Made by a program: the position numbers and the translations under genes. From positions 1 through 64,000 of the forward strand of contig JAJEAA010000015.1 in NCBI GenBank assembly GCA_022824365.1: 64,000 bases of DNA, given 5' to 3'. Origin of the DNA: Anaerolineae bacterium (GTDB lineage: Bacteria > Chloroflexota > Anaerolineae > Aggregatilineales > Phototrophicaceae). The notes under the pieces are model-generated. The model saw only the letters and a list, made by a program, of their open reading frames with translations. It made no database searches and was not told the DNA's origin. Within the stretch, counting starts at the first letter, position 1, and every line of letters begins with the position of its first letter. Positions 18,301 through 27,354 of the stretch are shown in pieces.

Positions 18301-19992
18301 CTACAGCGCAACGCGGTGCTTGTCGCGCAGAATGTCGATGACACGTTCGACCTCGTTGACTTTGCGCTCGTCGTTCCAGCCCAGCGATTCAGCGTAGATA
18401 TGAGCCAATTCACTGATTAAGTCGCGGGTGGTTTCGCCCAGCATCGCGATGAGCGTACGCCGCAGAAGCAAGTCATCGAGATGCTCGATCTTCTCAAATT
18501 GAAGCATGAATTCGATTTCGCGCCGGCTGTAGCTCGGGTGATGCTTGAGGGCGTGGTCGTTGCCAACTGCGATGAAGGCGGCGATATCTTCGGCGCGGGT
18601 ACCGTAGCGCTCGAATAGCTGGCGCAGGCGCGGCAGGGGCAGTTTGGTTCGCCGGCGCAGGTCGCCCAGCCAAGCGTCGCGCTCGGCATCAGTTCGCGGA
18701 TAAGCGCGTCCGCCGCCGATGCTGATGTTCTCCGTACTGACTGTTCGCGGCTGATCGAGGTCGTCAAGCGCTTGATCGGCCGCTTGTTCGGAGAAGGCGC
18801 GGAAAGCAGTCCATTTGCCCCCGATCAGCGAGTGGACGGGGTAGGCGCGCTTGCCGCTGGCGGGCAGGGTCCGGATGCTGTGGTCGCGGCTGATCTGTCC
18901 AGTCGCGCCGCCTTCGCTATAGGGCAGGGGACGCACGCCGGAGAAGCTGAAGACGATCTGCGATTGATCGACGCGGACGCGCGGGAAGACTTTGCTCACC
19001 ATGGCCAGCAGATAATCGATCTCGGCGTCAGTGATGCGAGCCTCATCAGGATTGTCGATGCGGATATCGGTGGTGCCGATCATGACGCGATTGAAGAAGG
19101 GCAGGATCAGCACGATGCGGCCGTCGTCGTTTTCGAAGAAGATCTCGCTGTCGCGCGCTGCCGCCAGCAACTCCGGCTGATCGAGGATGAGGTGCGAGCC
19201 TTTTGTCCCGCTGATGAAGCGCTGCCCGCCAGCGCCAACATCTTCATTGACGAAGTCGATCCAGGGACCGGCGGCATTGATGACCACTTTTGGCTTGACC
19301 CGATATTCCGCGCCGCAGAGTTCATCGCGCAGGACGACGCCCTCACCGTCGCCGGCGATGGCGCTGACGTAGTTCAGAGCCTGGCAACGGCTGTTTGCGG
19401 CTTCCGCGTCCAGCGTCATTTCCAGGCAAATGCGCTCTGGCGAAGGCATCCAGGCATCGTAGTAGCTAGCGGCGCAGATGATGGCCGGGTTCAGTCCCGG
19501 GTATTCGCGCAGGGCGGCTTCACGCAGGCGGAATTCATGCTGGGGCATGGCGCGCTCCTTGCGGACGAGGAAGTCGTAGAAGGTCAAGCCGATTTTGATG
19601 ACGAGGGCGCCGCGCTCGCCCGGCCGGTCGAGCAGGTTGAGGAACTTCAACGGCGCGTTTAACAAGCCCGAGAACCAGCGGAAGATGGGGATGGTGGTGC
19701 GCAGGGGTTTGGCGTAATGGGGCGCGTTGAGCAGCATGCGGTCGCGCTCGCGCAAGGCTTCGTTAACCAGGCGGAACTCGCCGTTTTCCAGGTAGCGGAT
19801 GCCGCCGTGCAGCATGTGGGAGGAGGCCGCGCTGGCGCCGCTGCCGAAGTCGCCGCGCTCGACCAGGAGGGCGTCGACGCCATTCAGAGCCAGGTCGCGA
19901 AATGTGCCGATGCCGTTGACGCCGCCGCCGATGATGAGCACGGAGATTTCGGGATCGGCGCGGAGGGCGTCAAGGGTATTTTGCCGGGCCAT
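18301..19992 (-). CDS. glpD: Glycerol-3-phosphate dehydrogenase (FAD)
   Basis: Membrane-associated flavoenzyme, 563 residues, oxidising sn-glycerol-3-phosphate to dihydroxyacetone phosphate and passing electrons to quinone. The N-terminal FAD site is VLIIGGGVNGIGTFRDLALNG, followed by SSHMLHGGIRYLENGEF, a GlpD hallmark. Central GSHLILDQP and GTTDIRIDNPDE and a C-terminal helical domain complete a normal-length protein. The upstream stop and ATG 19992 overlap as TGATG; GTG 19995 is an alternative. No glycerol kinase or facilitator is nearby. Confidence 0.93.
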   Translation of the reverse strand: MARQNTLDALRADPEISVLIIGGGVNGIGTFRDLALNGVDALLVERGDFGSGASAASSHMLHGGIRYLENGEFRLVNEALRERDRMLLNAPHYAKPLRTTIPIFRWFSGLLNAPLKFLNLLDRPGERGALVIKIGLTFYDFLVRKERAMPQHEFRLREAALREYPGLNPAIICAASYYDAWMPSPERICLEMTLDAEAANSRCQALNYVSAIAGDGEGVVLRDELCGAEYRVKPKVVINAAGPWIDFVNEDVGAGGQRFISGTKGSHLILDQPELLAAARDSEIFFENDDGRIVLILPFFNRVMIGTTDIRIDNPDEARITDAEIDYLLAMVSKVFPRVRVDQSQIVFSFSGVRPLPYSEGGATGQISRDHSIRTLPASGKRAYPVHSLIGGKWTAFRAFSEQAADQALDDLDQPRTVSTENISIGGGRAYPRTDAERDAWLGDLRRRTKLPLPRLRQLFERYGTRAEDIAAFIAVGNDHALKHHPSYSRREIEFMLQFEKIEHLDDLLLRRTLIAMLGETTRDLISELAHIYAESLGWNDERKVNEVERVIDILRDKHRVAL

Positions 19993-21023
19993 CACTCGCT
20001 AGAGGGTGGATCGCAGTAGAACTGAATCAAGTAGAGCGCGTTATCCTGCGCGTCGAAGCCGTAGCGGAATGTGCGCCCGTTCCAAGTGAGTTCGACGATA
20101 TAGACGCCGGTGGGGAAATAGTCCGCGCTTGAGTATGCCTGGCCAATGTAGGGCTTGCCGCTGCCGCTGAATTCTCCCTCAAATACTTGACTTATCTCCA
20201 GCGCGGTATCCGTCGCCGGCTTGTACAGCAGCACCTCTATATCTTGATAAGCTTGTCCGCCTCTGACGATGGCGAGTTCGCGACGCTCCAGCGGCCGGCG
20301 GTCTACAAACATGTCGCAATCGGCATAGGAAGTGAAATTGAGAATATCCTCCTGCAGCAGAGCCAGCGGACCGGGCGCGACATCGGCTGCTGCGACGAAG
20401 CCGGTCCCGCCTTCCAGGGCAATTTCGTACCAGCCATCGCTCAAACCGACCACTTTCCAGGCGAGCCAGCGCATGATGCGATCAGTCTTCTCGCAGTCGC
20501 TGCTCGCGCAGGCAAAGATGTCGGCATATACGGTGGTGGTGACATAAGGGGGCACGCAATCGGGCGCGTCTTCTTGGAAGAAGGAGAGCACGGTATGGTG
20601 GCGGTCGCCGTCGCGCCTGAACTCGAGGTCGCCATAGTCGGCTGCGATTGCGCGGGCCACGTCGCATTGGTAGAGATAATCATGCGTGATGTTTGGCTGC
20701 CAGGCATGGGGATCATAAATATCGACGATGCGCTCGTTCGTTTCCGACGCTGTCCCGCAGCCGGGGGCGCGCCCCAGCATGGATTCGGCGACGGTGACCA
20801 TATCCACACCCGCGAGCACGTAATGTTCTTCGGCGCCGCCTTCGGGAATCAGCGAATCGGCACCGCGGATGACATATAGCTCATCGCCATAGTCAGCGAC
20901 AGCGCCGTTGACGGCATCGCAGTTGTATTCGACATTGCCCATTGAGCCGCGCTGCCAGTCCTGCGCGCTTGCCGGCGTCGCCAGCAAAATCAACACGAAC
21001 ATCCAAAAAATATTATTCTTCAT
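19992..21023 (-). CDS. Secreted protein with SH3-like domain
   Basis: Unrecognised 343-residue exported protein. The signal peptide is MKNNIFWMFVLILLATPASA with cleavage before QDW. The mature part is Cys-rich and repetitive: three segments of the form C-(D)-V/A-A-x-AVADYGD-L or similar near residues 34, 121 and 235. An SH3-like stretch, GWYEIALEGGTGFVAAADV, lies near 197-215. A C-terminal part (YFPTGVYIVELTWNGRTFRY) looks like a beta-sandwich. SH3-like domains often bind cell-wall or surface polymers. Its stop overlaps the glpD start, but no shared role is evident. Confidence 0.75.
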   Translation of the reverse strand: MKNNIFWMFVLILLATPASAQDWQRGSMGNVEYNCDAVNGAVADYGDELYVIRGADSLIPEGGAEEHYVLAGVDMVTVAESMLGRAPGCGTASETNERIVDIYDPHAWQPNITHDYLYQCDVARAIAADYGDLEFRRDGDRHHTVLSFFQEDAPDCVPPYVTTTVYADIFACASSDCEKTDRIMRWLAWKVVGLSDGWYEIALEGGTGFVAAADVAPGPLALLQEDILNFTSYADCDMFVDRRPLERRELAIVRGGQAYQDIEVLLYKPATDTALEISQVFEGEFSGSGKPYIGQAYSSADYFPTGVYIVELTWNGRTFRYGFDAQDNALYLIQFYCDPPSSE

Positions 21024-21120
21024 TTCCTGCCTTCCGCTCGCGCATACATAGCGCGTCGTGATATTCTTGCCTATGCTGCTATTCTAACCCGTCTCGACAG
21101 CCGCTTGTCCGCCTTTTGCA

Positions 21121-22665
21121 CTACGATTGACGCGCGGCTCGTATCAGGCTCCTGCCCGTCATCTCCGGCGGCTGCGGCAGGCCGAGCAAGTCCAGCACGG
21201 TCGGCGCTACATCAGCCAGCCGTCCCCAGCTATGCAGATCGTAGCGATTCTCTGCGTCAATCACGAAGAGGGAAACCGGTCCCACGGTATGGTAGGTGTG
21301 GGGCTCGCCGCTGACGGGGTCGATCATGCGCTCGCAGTTGCCGTGGTCGGCGGTCACGATGGCGACGCCGCCACTCTTCAGGACGGCATCGACCAGTTTG
21401 CTGGCGCAAGCGTCGACCACCTCAACCGCTTGGATCGCCGCGGACAAGGAACCGGTATGCCCAACCATGTCGGGATTGGCGAAGTTGACCAGGAGGAAGT
21501 CGTCGTCATGGGCGTTCAGCCGTTTGAGGGTCTCGTCTGTTAGTTCTTTCGCGCTCATCGCCGGCTTTAAGTCGTAGGTGGCGACTTTGGGCGAGGGCAC
21601 GATCAAGCGCGTCTCGCCGGGGAAGGGCGCTTCGACCCGGCCGTTAAAGAAGAAGGTGACGTGTGGGTACTTCTCGGTCTCGGCGGTATGATATTGCGTC
21701 TTGCCGGCTTTGCTCAAGGTCTCGGCCAAGGTGTTGTTCAAGAGCTCGACAGGGAAGAGGATGTGATCGGTCAGCCCGTCTTGATATTCGGTCATGGCAA
21801 TCAGACGCAGGTCGGGGATGGGCTGGAAGCGCTCGGCGTCGGCGAAATCCCGCTTGACGAAGGCTTGCGTCAATTGGCGCATGCGGTCGGCGCGGAAGTT
21901 GAAGCAGAGCAGCGCGTCGCCGGGAGCGATACCGAGGTTGTCGTCCGATTCGATTACTGTCGGCGCGATGAATTCGTCGCTGAGTTCCTTATCATAGGAT
22001 TGCTGAATCGCCGTCAGCGGGTCGGGCGCTCGGTCATCGCTTTGGCGGAAGGCAATCGCGTCGTAGGCGCGTTTGGTACGTTCCCAGCGCTTGTCGCGAT
22101 CCATCGCGTAATAGCGCCCGCTGACGGTGGCGACCCGCCCGCAACTGTCCGCCGCGACTTTCTCTAGCAGGTCGGCGCAGAAGCGGGTGCCTCGCTGCGT
22201 CGGCGTATCGCGGCCATCGGTGATGAGATGCAGGATGGGATTGATGTCGTTGGCGCGGGCGATGTCCATCAGGGCGTAGAGATGGTCGGAATGGCTGTGC
22301 ACGCCGCCATCGCCGAGCAAGCCGATGAGGTGCAGGTTTTTGCCGTTCGTCTTGATCGCGCTGAGGGCGTCGTTCAGGACGGCGTTATGCGCAAGGGCGC
22401 CGTCGCTGATGGAGTTAGCGATGCGCGAGATGTCTTGATAGACGATACGCCCGGCGCCGAGGTTGAGATGGCCGACTTCGGAATTGCCCATCTGTCCTGG
22501 CGTCAAGCCGACATGTTCGCCCGATGTATGGACGATAGCGCGCTCGTTGGTCTTGAGCCAGCGATCGAAATTCGGCGTCTCCGCCAGGGCGACCGCGTTG
22601 CCGGCTTCGGTTTCGCGGATGCCCCAGCCGTCAAGGATGATCAGCAATACTTGCGCGCGCGCCAT
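21121..22665 (-). CDS. gpmI: 2,3-bisphosphoglycerate-independent phosphoglycerate mutase
   Basis: Glycolytic and gluconeogenic enzyme interconverting 3- and 2-phosphoglycerate with two Mn2+, 514 residues, the usual length. Seen are ILDGWG (metal ligand Asp), the phosphoserine site GQMGNSEVGHLNLGAGR, DGRDTPP-like DGRDTPTQRGT, YYAMDRDKRWER, and the C-terminal metal sites NFANPDMVGHTG and TADHGNCE. Start ATG 22665 is preferred over TTG 22668. Downstream of the sulfoquinovose/membrane unit by only about 70 bp on the same strand, but functionally separate. Confidence 0.95.
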   Translation of the reverse strand: MARAQVLLIILDGWGIRETEAGNAVALAETPNFDRWLKTNERAIVHTSGEHVGLTPGQMGNSEVGHLNLGAGRIVYQDISRIANSISDGALAHNAVLNDALSAIKTNGKNLHLIGLLGDGGVHSHSDHLYALMDIARANDINPILHLITDGRDTPTQRGTRFCADLLEKVAADSCGRVATVSGRYYAMDRDKRWERTKRAYDAIAFRQSDDRAPDPLTAIQQSYDKELSDEFIAPTVIESDDNLGIAPGDALLCFNFRADRMRQLTQAFVKRDFADAERFQPIPDLRLIAMTEYQDGLTDHILFPVELLNNTLAETLSKAGKTQYHTAETEKYPHVTFFFNGRVEAPFPGETRLIVPSPKVATYDLKPAMSAKELTDETLKRLNAHDDDFLLVNFANPDMVGHTGSLSAAIQAVEVVDACASKLVDAVLKSGGVAIVTADHGNCERMIDPVSGEPHTYHTVGPVSLFVIDAENRYDLHSWGRLADVAPTVLDLLGLPQPPEMTGRSLIRAARQS

Positions 22666-22736
22666 CAAGAGCTTGCTCCGCCTCGCCTTCGTTTGGTCAG
22701 CCGTTTATAGCACAGAAATGGAAAAGACAGAATGAT

Positions 22737-24764
22737 TCAGCGGGCGGCTGGGCCGAGCATCGTAGCCGCGCGCGGGGGCAGCAGCGCGTCGGGGTCGTAG
22801 AGTTGGCTGGCGTCGTAGGGGATGTCGATGGGCAGGTCAAGGTAGGCGATGGGGTCTTGGATGACTTCGACAGCGAGGTCTCGATGAATCTTGAAGAAGA
22901 GCGTGCGCTGGAATATCTCGTCGTCCCAATCCGGCGCAGCGGTATCGGCGACCAGCTCCAAGCGCGAGCAAGGCTCGGATTCCAAGCAGAAATGGGAGCT
23001 TAGCTGAACACCGTTGCCATAAAGGACATAGAGCATACTGTCGTCCAGTTCAGCGCTGTAGTTTAGTTCGTAGTAGTCGCTCGCGTCCAGTTCGTCGCGG
23101 CTAAGGTCAGTGAGCAGCAGGACAATGGCATCGGGCTCGATTTGCGGGGCGGACCTGAGCAGGTTGCGCAGGAGTATTGCTTTGTTGTCGGCGCTGGCTG
23201 TCAAGCGTTCGCGCTGCTCGAAAAGGCGCGTGACGCCCGGCGCGCAGACGGCGAGACAGAGCGCGATGATGGCGGCATCGCGAATTGCGGGGCGTTTGAT
23301 CGGCGAGGCGGCCAGGGCGATAAGGCTGAAGAGGGTGATGGACGCGCCTATGGGAACGTAGAAGTAGGTTCGCCACAGGTCGCCGCTGTATTGTTCGAGC
23401 CAGATCAAGACGCCGACGGAGGGGATGATCAGAAGCAGTCCGCCGGCAAGATAGCCGGTCAGAGCGCCTGTTGAGAAGAGGCCTTGCCGGGCGTCGTTTC
23501 TCGCCAGGAGCCAGGCGATACCGGCAAGCAAGGCGAGAAGGATCACAGTCATGCCCAGCCATTCGCTGTTGGAGAATCGACGGATCGCCGCCAGCCAGCT
23601 ATCAAAAAAGGTCTGGCGCATGACATCGGCCAAGCGGCTGATGACGGGACCAAATGTATCAGCAGTCGGATTCCATTCGCCGGCGAATACATAGCTGTTG
23701 TAGAAGCTCATGGAATTGCCAGCCAGCAGAGCCAGGTAAGCCAGCTTCGCGCCGGGCGCCAGAAACCATATCGCGGCGAGGCGGGGGCGCCACGGCGGAC
23801 GAACGGCGAGCAGCCACAGCAGCGGCGCGACCAGAATGAGAGCGTAGGCGGTTTCGTTGCTGGCGACATTGAAGCTGAGCGCCAGCCAAATGCCGAACAG
23901 TCGCAGGCGGCTGGGATGCTCGCGGCAGGTAAGAATGAGGGCGGCGGCCGCCAGCAATGACATGGCGCTGAATTGATTGGGCAGGGAGCGCAGCGACAAC
24001 AGGTCTGAATTGACCGGATAAAACAGAAACAAGGCGGAAGCCAGGAAGGCGTAGAGCCGGGCAAATTTGATGCCGCGGAGGATGCTGTAGAGCAAGACCG
24101 ATTTTGCCCAGAGGATGAGAATGTGCGTCAAATGGAAGCCGACAAAAGAGCCGGGACTGATGATGGAGGCGAGCGCGTGCGGCACGGCGACCCAGAAGCG
24201 CGTGCTTAATTCATAGGCGACGCTCCAGGAGAATCGTCCTTCCAGGTGAGACAGATATAGCCAGTTTTCCCAATGAGCGATGTTATCGATGCCGAGAGGC
24301 AGATACAAGGCGCAAAGGAATAGCAGGAAGCCCCCGACAACAGCGAGATCGGTGTGCCGGCGCTCTATGACGCATCGGCGCAGAGCCTGATAGATGAGGG
24401 GCAGGAATATGAACGCGGCGAGCAGCAATCCGAATGTTTGCCAGTACGGCTGCCGGAAACGGCGATGGAGTATGGCCAAGGCATCTGTGATCAGGGATAT
24501 GCCGGATAGGTCAAGCGCCAGCGATAGCATGAGCAGCGCAGCCATAGCGAGTATAAGAGCGCGCCAGGGCAAAGGCGCGAAAATTTGATTCTTGAAGGCG
24601 AAGTAGAGCGCGGCCAGCAGACAGGTTAGCAGACCGACGAAGCCGAGGTGGAAGAAGAGGAACAGACGGAGACTTTCCGCGCTGCCGATCGCCAGCAGAG
24701 CCAGTAGGCAATCGACAGCGACCAGCGCAATCAAGAGGATGTTTGCAGGCGGCTGGCGCGTCAC
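22737..24764 (-). CDS. Multi-pass membrane protein, paralogue of next gene
   Basis: Unassigned integral membrane protein, 675 residues, with about 12-14 predicted helices and a C-terminal soluble tail of about 140 residues. It shares blocks with the neighbour at 24796-27354: LYLPLGIDNIAHWENW, LFLFYPVNSDLLSLRS, WFLAPGAKLAYLALLAG and the ending YDASQLYDPDALLPPRAATM. The long helical array with loop acidic residues resembles GT-C glycosyltransferases or PMT-like enzymes, but I see no decisive catalytic motif. It lies 31 bp after its paralogue, in one operon with UDP-sulfoquinovose synthase. A role in placing a sugar on a lipid or surface acceptor is inference. Confidence 0.7.
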   Translation of the reverse strand: MTRQPPANILLIALVAVDCLLALLAIGSAESLRLFLFFHLGFVGLLTCLLAALYFAFKNQIFAPLPWRALILAMAALLMLSLALDLSGISLITDALAILHRRFRQPYWQTFGLLLAAFIFLPLIYQALRRCVIERRHTDLAVVGGFLLFLCALYLPLGIDNIAHWENWLYLSHLEGRFSWSVAYELSTRFWVAVPHALASIISPGSFVGFHLTHILILWAKSVLLYSILRGIKFARLYAFLASALFLFYPVNSDLLSLRSLPNQFSAMSLLAAAALILTCREHPSRLRLFGIWLALSFNVASNETAYALILVAPLLWLLAVRPPWRPRLAAIWFLAPGAKLAYLALLAGNSMSFYNSYVFAGEWNPTADTFGPVISRLADVMRQTFFDSWLAAIRRFSNSEWLGMTVILLALLAGIAWLLARNDARQGLFSTGALTGYLAGGLLLIIPSVGVLIWLEQYSGDLWRTYFYVPIGASITLFSLIALAASPIKRPAIRDAAIIALCLAVCAPGVTRLFEQRERLTASADNKAILLRNLLRSAPQIEPDAIVLLLTDLSRDELDASDYYELNYSAELDDSMLYVLYGNGVQLSSHFCLESEPCSRLELVADTAAPDWDDEIFQRTLFFKIHRDLAVEVIQDPIAYLDLPIDIPYDASQLYDPDALLPPRAATMLGPAAR

Positions 24765-24795
24765 TTAATCGCCTCCGCGCTCATGTTCGTCGGTC

Positions 24796-27354
24796 TCATG
24801 GCTTGGCGCGGAGCATGGTCGTCAGGCGAGGCGGCAGCGGCGCTTCCGCGTTATATAGTTGGCTGGGGTCGTAGGGAGCGTCGATATCCCGGCGGAGGAA
24901 GGCGGCGGGATCGTCAACGAGTTGGAGGGACAAATCGTCGTTGAGCTTGAAGACGAGCGTACGGGGCAGCAGGTCTTCGGGCCTCGCTGAGGTGAAAAGC
25001 GTATCGCCGTCGCTGACATCGCTGCATTGATCGATCAGGATGCAAAAATAAGCCAGATCGGGCGCCTTGGACTGATAAATGGCGTAGAGCGCGCTATGCA
25101 AGACGTCTCTCGTCAGAAGCTCAAATATGCCTTCGGAATGAAGAAAGGGGATGTCTCTCTCGGTGATCAGCGCGATCTGCGTCTCGGGATATGGTTCCGG
25201 CGCTATCGCCACAATGTCATGAAGTATTTGGGCTTTTTTGTTCGCACTTTCCACAAATCCGTCGAGCTGCAGGAAGAGACGAGAAATCCCAGGGAGCAGC
25301 AAGAGCAGGCAAACTCCAACAACGGCGGCGTTGCGGATTCCGCGATCGGGCAGCCGTTTTGTGAGCAATAGAATCGCGCTGAATATGGCAATCACTGCGC
25401 CAATCGGCACGTAGAGGCACATGCGCCAGGGATTATATTGATACAGGGGAATCCACATCAGCACGGCGATGGCAGGGATTATCAGCAGCAGGCCCAGCCC
25501 GATGAAGAGGACAAGTTGACGGCTTGTGGGGGCGGGCGCAGCAGCTTGTTCACGCGCCAGATACCGAGCGAGCCCGGCGACAGCAGCGAGCATGATTATG
25601 GTCGGCAGCTGCCAGGCGTTCTGCTGAATGGTCTGGAACGCTTCTTGCCAGCCTTCCCAAAACGTATAGGGATAGACCCAGCCTATCATATCCACAAACG
25701 TGACGGCGACATCGCTTGCCGTCGAGGAATTGGACCCGGCATCCAAAAGTCCGCTCTGATAAAATTCTCTGCCGGTCGCCGTTAGAAGCGCGAGATAAGC
25801 CAGTTTGAAGGCGGGCGCCAGGTACCAAACCACGGTCAAGTTGAGTTTCCGCCAGTTGATCTTTCGGTCCGCCAACCACCAGAGCAAAGGCGCAATCATG
25901 ACCAGCCCCAGGCCGGATTCGTAGGAATTTACGCTGAATGTCAGCGCCAGCCAGAGGCCGCCGAGAGCCAGCCTTGTAGGCGCGCGGCGGTATTCCAGCG
26001 CCAGAAATACGGCGACGAGGAGGAAGAGTTTGCTGTAATTGAGGAGCAAGGCACGCAGGGAAAACTGCATCGGATTGACCGGATACACGATGAAAAGCAG
26101 CGCCATGAGAAAGGCGTATAACGGCGCGACTTTGACCTGGCGCAACAAGCCGTAAGCGACCGCAGTCATGGCGGAGTGCATCAGGCTGTTGACAAGGTTA
26201 TAGCCGATGAACGATTCCGAACTGATGATGTAAGCCAATACACGATGCACGAGCCCGCTAAATCGCGTCACTATCCAGGAATCGAAGAAACTGGGCGTGC
26301 CGCCTTCGATATAGCTGTGCAGATTCCAGTTTTCCCAATGGGCGGGAGTTTCAAAGCCGAAGGGCAGGTAGAAGGCAAAGGGGAAGAGGAGGCAGGCGGC
26401 GACGGCAACTTTGTCCGCGTTGGAAATCCTTTGCCAGTTGCGCCCTATGCCCCGCCAGATCAAGAGGCCGAAGATGACCAGAGCAAGCAGCAGCCAGAAC
26501 AAGGACCAGATCACCGACGCCGGCGGCAGCTGGGGGCTGGGAAAGAGCGAAGAAAAGGCCAGGCTATATTCGTGACGGGCGCCTTCGCTGTCAATAACCT
26601 CTAGCGCCGCTGTGTTTCCGTCGCCGGCGCAGAAGGCGTCGCTGCCCGGATTTTGGTCAAGGCGAGCGTCTTCGCCGTTAAAACGTATGGAGTCGCTGCC
26701 GGAGACCGACCAGCGGACGCCGATGCACTCATGGGGGAAAATGATGCTGTCGCGCTCAGCCCAGAATCTGACGGCAAGCGGTCCGTCTTCCCTGTCAATT
26801 GTCGGCACTGCCTGGGGAGTCAGGCGCAAAGAAGCGCCGACGAGCGCGAGCAACAGCCCGGCGATCAGCAGCCAGTAAAACGGCGGCATTCGATTAAGCT
26901 GATCGCGCCGCAGGTAATGCAGCGTCAGCAAGCCGGCGCCGCAAACCCCGACGACGCCCAGAAGATAGAATAGCAGATCGGGCAAATGATGAATTGTCAG
27001 TTGCGGGTCGCGGTAGATGCCGTTCTCCGCCGTAATTTCAATTGTGGGGCTGGTCGCGTTGATCGCCGGGCAGAAGGGCATTTCACCCCAGCCGATCTGG
27101 CCTTCGCCTTCGATGTAGAGGGACTTGATGCCTTCGAGCTGCCACGAGAGCTGTACGCAGTCGCCTGGATACAGCGTCCAGGCGCGATCGGCTGAAATCT
27201 CGATCGTGGTCCCGCCGTATTGCTTGCTTACACGCGGAGCAGGCGCAGTCAAGATCGCAAGCGCCAAAGCGAGAGCGGCCAGGAGAGCCAATGCAATAAG
27301 CGTGAGGCCTTTGGCCGACCGCGCGCGCGCCAGCGGATTGCCGCGCCAGCTCAC
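24796..27354 (-). CDS. Large membrane protein with duplicated N-terminal Ig-like domains
   Basis: Integral membrane protein of 852 residues starting at GTG, which overlaps the synthase stop (GTGA). After a first helix (about 15-36) comes a small beta domain (ADRAWTLYPGDCVQLSWQ, about 52-110), two helices, then a second copy (AERDSIIFPHECIGVRWS, about 205-270), and then a multi-helix core related to the 675-residue neighbour (FYLPFGFETPAHWENW, LFIVYPVNPMQFSLRA, VWYLAPAFKLAYLALL). The tail ends PYDPSQLYNAEAPLPPRLTTM, as in the paralogue. The beta domains match a Pro-Gly-x-Cys-Val-x-Leu-x-Trp pattern common in secreted Chloroflexota-type proteins. Function unknown; possibly a surface glycosyl transfer component. 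Confidence 0.72.
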   Translation of the reverse strand: MSWRGNPLARARSAKGLTLIALALLAALALALAILTAPAPRVSKQYGGTTIEISADRAWTLYPGDCVQLSWQLEGIKSLYIEGEGQIGWGEMPFCPAINATSPTIEITAENGIYRDPQLTIHHLPDLLFYLLGVVGVCGAGLLTLHYLRRDQLNRMPPFYWLLIAGLLLALVGASLRLTPQAVPTIDREDGPLAVRFWAERDSIIFPHECIGVRWSVSGSDSIRFNGEDARLDQNPGSDAFCAGDGNTAALEVIDSEGARHEYSLAFSSLFPSPQLPPASVIWSLFWLLLALVIFGLLIWRGIGRNWQRISNADKVAVAACLLFPFAFYLPFGFETPAHWENWNLHSYIEGGTPSFFDSWIVTRFSGLVHRVLAYIISSESFIGYNLVNSLMHSAMTAVAYGLLRQVKVAPLYAFLMALLFIVYPVNPMQFSLRALLLNYSKLFLLVAVFLALEYRRAPTRLALGGLWLALTFSVNSYESGLGLVMIAPLLWWLADRKINWRKLNLTVVWYLAPAFKLAYLALLTATGREFYQSGLLDAGSNSSTASDVAVTFVDMIGWVYPYTFWEGWQEAFQTIQQNAWQLPTIIMLAAVAGLARYLAREQAAAPAPTSRQLVLFIGLGLLLIIPAIAVLMWIPLYQYNPWRMCLYVPIGAVIAIFSAILLLTKRLPDRGIRNAAVVGVCLLLLLPGISRLFLQLDGFVESANKKAQILHDIVAIAPEPYPETQIALITERDIPFLHSEGIFELLTRDVLHSALYAIYQSKAPDLAYFCILIDQCSDVSDGDTLFTSARPEDLLPRTLVFKLNDDLSLQLVDDPAAFLRRDIDAPYDPSQLYNAEAPLPPRLTTMLRAKP

